Shown here: positions 1-6,778 of the stretch, one piece after another | Layout of the letters: each line of letters opens with the position of its first letter | Numbering within the stretch: position 1 is the first letter of the stretch | DNA from: JANLQX01 sp031406385 | GTDB lineage: Bacteria; Actinomycetota; Acidimicrobiia; Acidimicrobiales; JANYDT01 | Length of the DNA stretch: 26,389 bases | Direction: 5' to 3' | Assembly: GCA_031406385.1 (NCBI GenBank) | Contig: JANOHI010000150.1 | Span: 1-26,389 of the forward strand | Translations under genes and position numbers: made by a program | Notes under the pieces: generated by a model | What the model was told of the DNA's origin: nothing | What the model saw: the letters and a program-made list of their open reading frames with translations, nothing else | Databases searched by the model: none

Positions 1-1161
1 CGGCTGCTCAACGACGCGATCCGTGTCGACGCGATCACGTTCTCCACGGCGACCGCCAACACCGCGACCATCGATCTCCTCACCGGCTCAACGGGTGGGC
101 AGGCGGTTCAGGCAACAGATCTGAAGGGCGTCGTCGATCTCGCCGCTCGCACCACGGAATGGGCTCGACCGGTAACGATCATTGCTCCGACACCGCAGTC
201 GCCGACCAAGAAACTCCTCTCGTCGCCGCTGATCCGCTACGTGTTGATGGGCCTGGTGTTCATCGCCGTGCTGATGGCGATGCTGAACCTCACCGCCCCG
301 GGCCCGGAGAAGCTGAACCTCACCGGGAAGAAGGCCGACAAGAAGGGCGGCAGCACGCCGGTTGCCGGTCTGGCCGAAAAGATGACCCAGGTGGCTGACA
401 AGGCCATCGCCAAACAAGGCCGGACGAAGGGCATCAATGCGTCCCTTGAACGAGCGGGTATCAACCTCCGCCCGGGTGAATTCGTCGTCCTGACCGTTGC
501 CCTCGGAACCGCATTCAGTGCCGTCGCCGTCCTCAAGTTCGGCCTTGCCATCGGCGCGCCGGTCGGGATCTTCGGCATGCTGATCGGCGGAAAAGTCTTC
601 CTCGCCCAGAAGATCAAGAAGCGTGCCACGGCGTTCGGTGAGCAACTCTCCGACACCTTGCAGTTGCTCTCCTCGAGCCTTCGGGCGGGCCAGTCGATGA
701 TGCAGGCCCTCGACTCCGTCTCCAAGGAAGGCGACCCGCCCGCCAGCGAGGAATTCCGACGGGTCATCGTCGAGGCGCGCCTCGGCCGTGACGTGGTCGA
801 TGCCATGAGGGCAATGGCGGACCGGGTGCAGTCCGAGGACTTCGGATGGGTCGTTCCCGCCATCGAGATCAACCGGGAAGTCGGCGGCGACTTGGCCGAG
901 GTGCTCGACACCGTGGCCAAGACGATCCGTGACCGGGCCGACCTCCGTCGCCAGGTCAAGACGCTCTCAGCCGAAGGCCGTTTCTCCGCCTTCGTCCTAC
1001 TCGGACTGCCCGTGGCGATCACGGGCATCATCCGCACCAGCAACCCCGAATACATCGCCGCACTCGGCAATGGCAAGGGCCTCTACTTGGCCGGCGGCGC
1101 AATCGCGCTGATGGTCATCGGCGCAGTGTGGCTCATGAAGCTCTGCAAGATCGAGTTCTAG
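1..1161 (+). CDS. tadB: TadB-like type II secretion/Tad pilus platform protein with VWA-like N-terminal tail (5' truncated)
   Basis: The frame is open from base 1 to TAG 1159-1161 (386 visible codons), so the true start lies before the window. TadB is an inner-membrane platform protein that works with TadC and the TadA ATPase to assemble Flp/Tad pili. The visible order is: codons 1-55, a soluble piece (VDAITFST, then TGG and a VVDLAAR helix) resembling the C-terminal end of a von Willebrand A domain; a transmembrane helix at about codons 80-97; a Lys-rich linker; two hydrophobic segments at about 160-198; a T2SSF (GspF) domain at about 213-340 containing SLRAGQS and EINREVGGDL; and a final hydrophobic segment at about 355-380. 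TadC follows 20 nt later, which supports the assignment. T2SSF/TadB is secure. The VWA part is inferred from a short tail; a plain TadB with an unusual N-terminus is the alternative. Confidence 0.85.
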   Translation, partial: RLLNDAIRVDAITFSTATANTATIDLLTGSTGGQAVQATDLKGVVDLAARTTEWARPVTIIAPTPQSPTKKLLSSPLIRYVLMGLVFIAVLMAMLNLTAPGPEKLNLTGKKADKKGGSTPVAGLAEKMTQVADKAIAKQGRTKGINASLERAGINLRPGEFVVLTVALGTAFSAVAVLKFGLAIGAPVGIFGMLIGGKVFLAQKIKKRATAFGEQLSDTLQLLSSSLRAGQSMMQALDSVSKEGDPPASEEFRRVIVEARLGRDVVDAMRAMADRVQSEDFGWVVPAIEINREVGGDLAEVLDTVAKTIRDRADLRRQVKTLSAEGRFSAFVLLGLPVAITGIIRTSNPEYIAALGNGKGLYLAGGAIALMVIGAVWLMKLCKIEF

Positions 1162-1181
1162 GTAGGGAAGGACCGAGACCA

Positions 1182-2111
1182 ATGAACCTTCCTCTCGTCA
1201 TCGGCGCTGTGTGCGCCATGGGAGCCGTTCCCATCCTCGTGTGGACGTTCCTGTCCGACTCGTCCTCGTCGACGGTGTCGGCGTCGGAGTTAGTCGGCAA
1301 GCGCAAGGGAGATCCAATGGATCTCCGCAGCCAGATCCTGAAGCACTCCGCCCGAGACCGAGCCCTCGCGCCGTTCCTCTCGAAGGTGATGAAGCTCATG
1401 CGCCGCCTCACCCCCAAGGGGTGGACGGAGCAGATGGAACAGCGCATCGCGATGGCGGGCCTGAACCAGAAATGGAGCGCCGAGCGGGTGCTGATGATCA
1501 AGGCGATCGGCCTGGTCGTCGGTGGGCTCTTCGGATTCAAGAACCTGGCTGGTGGTATCGACGGCATCAAGGGTTTGCTGATGGTCGTGGCACCTGCGCC
1601 GTTCGGCTTCTTCCTGCCCGACATCCTCATCAAGAACAACGCCGACAAGCGTCAGAAGCAGATCCAGCTGCAGCTTCCGGACTTCCTTGACCAGATCACC
1701 GTCGGAGTGGAGGCCGGACTCGGCCTCGACGCGGCGATGGCTCGAACGGCGAAATCGAACGACGGCCCACTCGCCGAAGAGTTCCGCCGGACACTGCAGC
1801 ACGTGCAGGCCGGCCTATCCCGCGGCGAAGCGCTCCGCGGACTTGCGAACCGCAACAAGGTCGTCGAACTCCGCCAGTTCGTGGCCTCGATCCTCCAGGC
1901 CGAGCAGTTCGGTATCCCCATGGCGCAGGTGTTGCGTGTGCAGGCCGCCGAACAGCGGCGCAAGCGTCGTCAGCGCGCCGAGGAGAAGGCCATGAAGCTC
2001 CCGGTGAAGGTGCTCTTCCCACTGGTGTTGTGCATCCTTCCGGCCCTCTTCGTCGTTCTCATCGGCCCCGCCGCCCTCTCCATCATGGACGCCGGCCTCA
2101 CCGCCAGCTGA
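1182..2111 (+). CDS. tadC: TadC-like type II secretion system F family protein
   Basis: A 309-aa inner-membrane protein, second platform subunit of the Tad pilus system. I chose ATG 1182 because GGGAAGGA (1165-1172) sits about 9 nt upstream and the protein then opens with a hydrophobic helix (residues 5-24); an in-frame upstream start at 1128 would lie inside tadB. Membrane segments fall at about 5-24, 103-120, 131-147 and 275-300. The T2SSF domain covers about 164-292, with QLPDFLDQI, VEAGLGLDAA, a cytoplasmic helix pair, and EQFGIPMAQVLR before a basic stretch and the last helix. Length and topology match TadC. It lies 20 nt after tadB and is surely cotranscribed with it. The gene ends just before a two-hairpin repeat, so it is probably the last gene of the Tad operon. 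Confidence 0.88.
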   Translation: MNLPLVIGAVCAMGAVPILVWTFLSDSSSSTVSASELVGKRKGDPMDLRSQILKHSARDRALAPFLSKVMKLMRRLTPKGWTEQMEQRIAMAGLNQKWSAERVLMIKAIGLVVGGLFGFKNLAGGIDGIKGLLMVVAPAPFGFFLPDILIKNNADKRQKQIQLQLPDFLDQITVGVEAGLGLDAAMARTAKSNDGPLAEEFRRTLQHVQAGLSRGEALRGLANRNKVVELRQFVASILQAEQFGIPMAQVLRVQAAEQRRKRRQRAEEKAMKLPVKVLFPLVLCILPALFVVLIGPAALSIMDAGLTAS

Positions 2112-2123
2112 TCCGCCTCGGAG

Positions 2124-2194
2124 CGCTGGGAGAGAGGTTGCCCCAATTCCTTGGGGCAAAACACCTCCCAACGCAGCTGGGAGGTGTTTCACAC
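2124..2194 (+). repeat. Dispersed two-hairpin palindromic repeat, copy 1 (3' of tadC)
   Basis: Two adjacent perfect hairpins: a 9-bp stem with a 4-nt loop (2138-2146/2151-2159) and a 12-bp stem with a 7-nt loop (2159-2170/2178-2189). The block starts 12 nt after the tadC stop. An inverted copy lies at 23924-23998, where it again follows a gene (meaB) in the same relative orientation. Shared blocks include TGGGAGAGAGGTTGCCCC, AACACCTCCCA and TGGGAGG. The repeat sits between convergent tadC and pknB. Confidence 0.85.
2159..2189. terminator. Possible bidirectional terminator between tadC and pknB
   Basis: The 12-bp hairpin of the repeat is followed by TTT on the plus strand and TTTT on the minus strand. 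It lies 48 nt after the tadC stop and 37 nt after the pknB stop. The U-tracts are short, so the terminator role is a reasonable guess and not a clear intrinsic terminator. Confidence 0.5.
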
Positions 2195-2225
2195 TTCCAG
2201 AGGCGGCATTGAGCAAAGCCCTTGG

Positions 2226-4436
2226 TTAGGACGCTTCCGCTGTGGTGCTCGCCGGCTTGGACGTGGTCGGTCGCTTCGTCGTCGACGCCGCAGAGTCAGC
2301 CGAACCGGCAGACGCGGTGGTGGTCGGTTGCTGCCCGGGGAGCGGCGGGACCCCTTCCGATGTTGTGTACAGCGTCACGACCGTTCCCCGCTTGACCGTC
2401 GATCGACGCACTGGCCGAGTGAAGAGCACCGGCTGGTCCGGCGCTCCCACCGTGGAGCCGATCTTCAACCCGGCCGACCGCAATGCGACGGCCGCTTCCA
2501 CCGGGCTCATGTTGATCACGTTCGGTACGACGACGGATGCGGGCCCCCGAGAGACGAGAAGCTTCACCGGCGCGTCCGACGCGACCTCCGTTCCCGACTT
2601 CGGGTTTGTGCCGACCACCAGTCCCTTCGGCGTGTTGTCGGCGAACACCTGGACGACGGTCAGGTCGAGCGTCGGGGGAAGCGCTTCTCGTGCCTTGTCA
2701 GGCGAGAGGCCGTTTACCTTGGGCAAGACAACAGTCGGCGGACCACTCGACACGACGATCGCGATGACGGTCCCCGGTGGCTGCGCTCCACGGGGTGTCC
2801 ACGAGATCACCCTGCCTTCAGCGACGATGTCGCTCGGTTCGATCCGAGCGGGACTGGCGAGCGCAAGGTTGGCCGATCGAAGAACCGCCGTCGCTTGATC
2901 AAGCGTGAGACCTTCAAGGGACGGGACGGTGACGGGCTCTCGGCCCTTGGAAAGGGTGAGCGAGACCGTCCCTCCTCTCTTCAGTCGACGCGGCGGCTGC
3001 GGGTCCTGAGCGATGACCAGCCCCGCAGGAACCGTCTCGTCGAAGACCGCAGCATCCGTGGCGACGGTGAGTCGCTCTGCTTCGATGGCCTGGGTCGCCG
3101 CGTCGAGGGTCATCCGCTCGACCCGGGGGACGTCACGCAGCTCCGGACGACGCGACCACAGGATCGCGCCAACCAGACCTCCAACGACGGCGATCAGGAC
3201 CACGGATGCGATCAGCGAGGGGAGCCGGCGACGAGGTTCACGCGCCGCCACGACCGGATCCCGTTCGATCCGGCGAGGGACGCGAGCAACCCGAGGCGCG
3301 TCGACACCATCGGCCCGGGCGGGAGCATTCGGTTCCGAAGACGTGACCTTGGTGTCCGGCGACCTCGTGTTCGACCGGGGTGGGATTGTCTCGTCGTCGA
3401 ACAGGGCTTGGTCAAACACTGCGGTGACCGGCTCGCCCACGCCCCGCACGTCGGGCTCGGCAGCACGTGTCACTCCCGGACTGCGGACCTCGTTCGCCAA
3501 GCTCGGTGCGGCGGCGAGGACCCGGGTCGGATCCCGGCCATCGAGCAGTCGTCCGCGCTGGAGAACCCGAGCGCCGTCGAGCGGCAGCGGTTCGAGAGCC
3601 GGGAGGCGTCGTGCGACCTCCTCGAGTTCGCGGACGAAAGTCGCCGCGTCGATCCGGGCAGCGCCATCGCGGGTGCCCGCAGCGTTGATCACCGCACCGA
3701 GTTCACCCATGATTTCCGGCGCGCGGAGATCCTCCACCGTTCGGGCGAACGCCGTGCTCTGCCAGTTGTCGCGGGAAAACGGCACCACACCCGTGACGGA
3801 CTCGACGAGCACGAGGGCGAGGGCATACACATCGGACTTGTCCGTTGCGTTCCCGACAACCTGTTCGGGAGCGAGATAGCGCATCGTCCCGACGGGGGCG
3901 GAGTCCGCTTCCGTGCGCGCCGCTTCCGCCTTGGCCCGTGCGAGACCGAAATCGGCGACGTGCGCACGCTGGTCGTCGGTGAAGAGCAGGTTCGCCGGTT
4001 TCACGTCACGGTGGACGTAGCCCCGAGCATGGGCGAACGCCAGGCCGCGAGCCGCGTCGAGCCCGAGCCGGGCCGCTTGCGAAGGCGTGAGGCGGTAGCC
4101 CTGGTCGAGAAGGTTGCGCAGGCTTCCACCCTCGAGGTAGTTCGTGACCAGATACGGCGGTTCACCAAGCGCGTTCGCGCCGTCGTTGAAATCATGGACG
4201 GTGACGATGTTCGGGTGCGTGAGCTGCCCGAGGGCCTCCGCTTCGATGCGGAACCGGCGTAAGAACTCCGGATCTTCGGCCAACGACGCATGCAGCACCT
4301 TGACCGCCACCTGACGGGCGATCTGGACGTCGTGAGCCAGATAGACCCGAGCTGAGGAGCCGGTACCGAGTAGCGCGAGGAGGCGATAGCGCTCGTTCAG
4401 AGCGCGACCGACCAAATCTCCATCGAAGCCGGACAC
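2226..4436 (-). CDS. pknB: PknB-family Ser/Thr protein kinase with four PASTA domains
   Basis: A 736-aa one-pass membrane receptor kinase. The cytoplasmic kinase domain (about 16-275) has all core elements: glycine loop GTGSSARV (24-31), Lys46 in AVK, catalytic HRDVKPAN with Asp144, DFG with Asp162, and an activation segment ending in APE (189-191). A low-complexity, charged linker (about 285-405) leads to a transmembrane helix (about 406-427). The exported part carries four PASTA repeats (about 434-498, 501-565, 567-630, 634-693), then a Thr/Ser/Ala/Pro-rich tail. PASTA repeats of PknB/StkP kinases bind muropeptides or lipid II and link the kinase to cell-wall growth. The gene is not beside the usual pknA/pbpA/rodA/ftsW neighbours here. 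The start is GTG 4436: it lies 6 nt after TACCCT (4443-4448) with no Shine-Dalgarno, which fits a leaderless mRNA. Confidence 0.93.
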   Translation of the reverse strand: MSGFDGDLVGRALNERYRLLALLGTGSSARVYLAHDVQIARQVAVKVLHASLAEDPEFLRRFRIEAEALGQLTHPNIVTVHDFNDGANALGEPPYLVTNYLEGGSLRNLLDQGYRLTPSQAARLGLDAARGLAFAHARGYVHRDVKPANLLFTDDQRAHVADFGLARAKAEAARTEADSAPVGTMRYLAPEQVVGNATDKSDVYALALVLVESVTGVVPFSRDNWQSTAFARTVEDLRAPEIMGELGAVINAAGTRDGAARIDAATFVRELEEVARRLPALEPLPLDGARVLQRGRLLDGRDPTRVLAAAPSLANEVRSPGVTRAAEPDVRGVGEPVTAVFDQALFDDETIPPRSNTRSPDTKVTSSEPNAPARADGVDAPRVARVPRRIERDPVVAAREPRRRLPSLIASVVLIAVVGGLVGAILWSRRPELRDVPRVERMTLDAATQAIEAERLTVATDAAVFDETVPAGLVIAQDPQPPRRLKRGGTVSLTLSKGREPVTVPSLEGLTLDQATAVLRSANLALASPARIEPSDIVAEGRVISWTPRGAQPPGTVIAIVVSSGPPTVVLPKVNGLSPDKAREALPPTLDLTVVQVFADNTPKGLVVGTNPKSGTEVASDAPVKLLVSRGPASVVVPNVINMSPVEAAVALRSAGLKIGSTVGAPDQPVLFTRPVRRSTVKRGTVVTLYTTSEGVPPLPGQQPTTTASAGSADSAASTTKRPTTSKPASTTAEAS

Positions 4437-4442
4437 ACACTG

Positions 4443-4448
4443 AGGGTA
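4443..4448 (-). promoter_or_regulatory. Putative -10 element of leaderless pknB
   Basis: TACCCT matches the actinobacterial TANNNT -10 consensus and ends 6 nt before the pknB GTG, the spacing expected when transcription starts at the start codon. No clear -35 hexamer was identified. Confidence 0.5.
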
Positions 4449-4475
4449 GTTCTGGATCTCTGAGAAACTGGGGAA

Positions 4476-4970
4476 ATGGTCAAGCAGCAGGGCGCCGACG
4501 CATTGAACTCAGCTCTCCCGGGAACGGAGTCCGTTGGGGGGAATCGGTTCAGAAGCCGTCGCGAGATGCTCGGCCGAATGGGTGTCGCTCTCGCCGTTGC
4601 GTTCGCGTTGTGGCTCCTGGTTTCGGGACTCAACGAGAACAAGCCGACGCCCGAGCGGGCGGGCTTTCCTGCCGGACTGGAATCGGTGAGTCCGGGCAAC
4701 CTCGCCACGAACGTGCCGTCGCAGGCCACGATTGTCGCCGACCTCGAGTTCGGCCAGACCGGGGTGCTCGTGATCAACAGCCGCGAGATCCCCCTCGATC
4801 AGCTCGACTACGAACGGGCGACGGGCACCCTCTCGTTCACTCCCGGACCTGACCGGGAGTTCGCGAAGCTCCCCGGCAGCGATGTGAACGCCACGGTCAT
4901 CTTCTGGCCGGAGCAGGGTGATCGGGAAACCGACGCACGGGAGTTCTCGTGGACGTTCAAGGTCTCGTGA
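4476..4970 (+). CDS. Single-pass membrane protein with Ig-like extracellular domain, unknown function
   Basis: A 164-aa protein of unrecognised family. Residues 1-33 are polar and basic (FRSRRE), residues 34-51 form one hydrophobic helix, and the remaining about 110 residues should lie outside the membrane. The outer part begins with SPGNLATNVPSQATIVADLEF and ends in EFSWTFKV, a layout typical of bacterial Ig-like beta-sandwich domains (Big_5 type); this is an impression from strand pattern only. The start ATG 4476 has GGGGA only 1 nt upstream, so initiation may be unusual or leaderless. The gene is divergent from pknB across 39 bp and its stop overlaps the next start as TGATG, so it is coupled to the acyl-CoA dehydrogenase. 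Nothing in the sequence explains that pairing. Confidence 0.75.
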   Translation: MVKQQGADALNSALPGTESVGGNRFRSRREMLGRMGVALAVAFALWLLVSGLNENKPTPERAGFPAGLESVSPGNLATNVPSQATIVADLEFGQTGVLVINSREIPLDQLDYERATGTLSFTPGPDREFAKLPGSDVNATVIFWPEQGDRETDAREFSWTFKVS

Positions 4971-6145
4971 TGGCAGCCGTGTCGAATCCTCTCGAACGTT
5001 CCGACATGACGGATGATCTCAACGAAACCGTTGACGCCTTCGCCGTGCGCGCCGAGCGATGGCTCCAAGCAAACCGGCATGCCGCGCCGCCGGACTACGG
5101 AGCGATCTGCCCTCCGGATCTGATCGAACGGGGTATGGAGTGGCAGCGACTTCTCTTCGCCGAAGGGTTCGCCGGGATCGATTGGCCGGTCGATTTCGGC
5201 GGTCTCGGTCTCAGCCCGGCACATCGCGGCGCCTGGGTTCGCGCGTGCGCCCTCGCCGGTGTTCCCCCCTTCCTCAACATGGTCGGCACCGTCCTCGCCG
5301 GGGGATCCACGATGCTCTTCGGTACCCCGGAGCAGAAAGCGGAGCACCTCCGGCCGATCCTGGCCGCCGAGCACATCTGGTGCCAGCTGTTCTCTGAGCC
5401 GGGCGCAGGGTCCGACCTCGCCAGCCTCTCCACCAAGGCTGAGCTCGACGGTGACGAGTGGGTCATCACCGGACAGAAGGTCTGGTGTTCGGGCGGCCGC
5501 TATTCCGATCGCGGGATCCTTCTCGCCCGAACTGACCACAGCGCACCGAAGCACAAGGGCATCTCGTTCTTCCTCTTCGACATGACGCGCCCGGGAGTCG
5601 ATGTTCGGCCACTCCGCCAGATGACGGGAGAGGCCGAGTTCGACGAGGTGTTCCTCGACGAGGTCCGCATCCCCGCGACCTCGCTGCTCGGACCCGCGCA
5701 TGGCGGATGGAATGTCGCAATGGCCACCCTCACCAACGAACGCGGCTCGATCGGCTCCGCCGCCATCAGCCTGTCGCGTCGCATGGACAGACTCGCCGAG
5801 ACACTTCGCCGGGAGGCCGGCGACGACGTCGACGGTGCAACTCGCGACTCGCTCGTCGAGATCATCACCCGCGGACGGGTACTCGCCATGATGGGCGCCC
5901 GTCAAGGGCCGGTGGCGTCAACGGCGGCCTCGCTCGGCAAGCTCGGTATCACCGAGCTCATGTTTGCGTCGGCCGAAGCTCGTACGGCGCTCGCCGGTGC
6001 CGACGCGATGCTGCAGGACAACGACGCCGCCCGAGCGCTCATCGCCGCACCGGGGGCCCGCATCGCCGGCGGATCAAGCCAGATTCAGCGCAACCTCATC
6101 GGGGAGCGGCTGCTCGGCCTTCCCGCGGAACCACGGCCCTCCTGA
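4970..6145 (+). CDS. Acyl-CoA dehydrogenase family protein (FadE-like)
   Basis: A 391-aa flavoprotein of the acyl-CoA dehydrogenase family, which forms trans-2-enoyl-CoA from acyl-CoA with FAD. Family marks are LFSEPGAGSDLAS, the WVITGQKVWCSGG beta-domain strand, a helical middle domain, and the C-terminal GGSSQIQRNLIGERLLG. The medium-chain enzyme has its catalytic Glu in YEGT; here the equivalent residue is Gly367. Glu257 in TLTNERG is at about the position used by isovaleryl-CoA dehydrogenase, so the base may be there. This pattern occurs among actinobacterial FadE proteins, some acting in steroid or branched-acyl breakdown, so substrate cannot be called. I chose ATG 4970 because it overlaps the preceding stop (TGATG) and has AAGG 7 nt upstream; ATG 5006 is an alternative. 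Confidence 0.9.
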   Translation: MAAVSNPLERSDMTDDLNETVDAFAVRAERWLQANRHAAPPDYGAICPPDLIERGMEWQRLLFAEGFAGIDWPVDFGGLGLSPAHRGAWVRACALAGVPPFLNMVGTVLAGGSTMLFGTPEQKAEHLRPILAAEHIWCQLFSEPGAGSDLASLSTKAELDGDEWVITGQKVWCSGGRYSDRGILLARTDHSAPKHKGISFFLFDMTRPGVDVRPLRQMTGEAEFDEVFLDEVRIPATSLLGPAHGGWNVAMATLTNERGSIGSAAISLSRRMDRLAETLRREAGDDVDGATRDSLVEIITRGRVLAMMGARQGPVASTAASLGKLGITELMFASAEARTALAGADAMLQDNDAARALIAAPGARIAGGSSQIQRNLIGERLLGLPAEPRPS

Positions 6146-6192
6146 CCACACGAAGCAACTCCGACGCCGGGCGCGCCTCAAGGTTCGTCCGA

Positions 6193-6212
6193 GGTAGGTC
6201 GATAGACCTACC
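6193..6212 (+). promoter_or_regulatory. Perfect 8-bp dyad directly before the DUF2085-like gene
   Basis: GGTAGGTC and GACCTACC flank a GATA loop. The right arm ends 1 nt before the GTG start at 6214. The only good Shine-Dalgarno-like stretch (GAGGT, 6191-6195) overlaps the left arm and is 18 nt from the start when unfolded. It could be a repressor operator or an mRNA hairpin controlling initiation. It has no U-tract, so it is not an evident terminator for the gene before it. Confidence 0.5.
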
Positions 6213-6213
6213 C

Positions 6214-6753
6214 GTGACGTCGACATCATTCGGATCACGCCTCGGGGAGATCGCGCTCTCGCACCATCTCCCGCACGAACGCGACCGCTGCATCGTCATC
6301 GGCCGACGCCACGTGTGCCGCCGATGCCTTGTCCTCTACCCGATCGCCTTCGCGGTCATGTTCCTCGCGCTCGGCTCGTTCGGCTGGCCGAAGGGCCTCG
6401 ACCCCGTCCTTCTGCTGATCCTCCCGGCTCCTGTTGCCATCGAGTACATCGCCGAGCAGGTCGGCGGCCTTCGTTACGTGGCCCGTCGCCAAGTGCTTCT
6501 CACCATGATCGCCGCGCCGGCTCTCGGCACCGGCCTGGCGCGCCACATCGTCTCGCCGTTCGAGACATGGTTCGTCGTTATGGTCGGTGTGCACGGCGGA
6601 GCATGCGGAGTCGCCCATCTCATCGCGTCCTCGCGAAACGAGCGGTCGCAACAACGCTCCAGGGACTCGGAGGCCGAGGCCGATCCGGTGCTGGAAGGAT
6701 TCGAATCAGCGGAGGACTTCCGGCGCTACCTCGACGCCCGCGCCGCGTCGTAG
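6214..6753 (+). CDS. Small DUF2085-like cysteine-motif membrane protein
   Basis: A 179-aa protein. The N-terminal part holds a His/Cys cluster: HHLPHERDRC (Cys26), then GRR and CRRC (Cys35, Cys38) followed by LYP. This resembles the conserved C...GR..CARC.G.Y stretch of DUF2085 membrane proteins, whose function is unknown. Four hydrophobic segments follow (about 43-57, 64-82, 92-110, 115-138). The C-terminal 40 residues are polar and acidic and end with SAEDFRRYL. GTG 6214 was chosen because it is the only candidate just before the family-like N-terminus; the frame stays open far upstream, so the start is uncertain. The Cys cluster could bind metal, but that is only an inference. It lies 68 nt after the acyl-CoA dehydrogenase and is convergent with ligA. 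Confidence 0.75.
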   Translation: MTSTSFGSRLGEIALSHHLPHERDRCIVIGRRHVCRRCLVLYPIAFAVMFLALGSFGWPKGLDPVLLLILPAPVAIEYIAEQVGGLRYVARRQVLLTMIAAPALGTGLARHIVSPFETWFVVMVGVHGGACGVAHLIASSRNERSQQRSRDSEAEADPVLEGFESAEDFRRYLDARAAS

Positions 6754-6778
6754 GGTCCGGCGACCCTTCGCGCACGGG

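Noticed and set aside
237..1076. 279-aa minus-strand frame opposite tadB
   Set aside because: Ser/Arg/Thr-rich shadow of the tadB frame, no domain and no initiation signal.
2151..4262. 703-aa plus-strand open frame opposite pknB
   Set aside because: It is antisense to a complete kinase with all motifs, is rich in Arg/Gly/Asp as expected for a high-GC shadow frame, and has no recognisable domain. It also starts inside the hairpin repeat.
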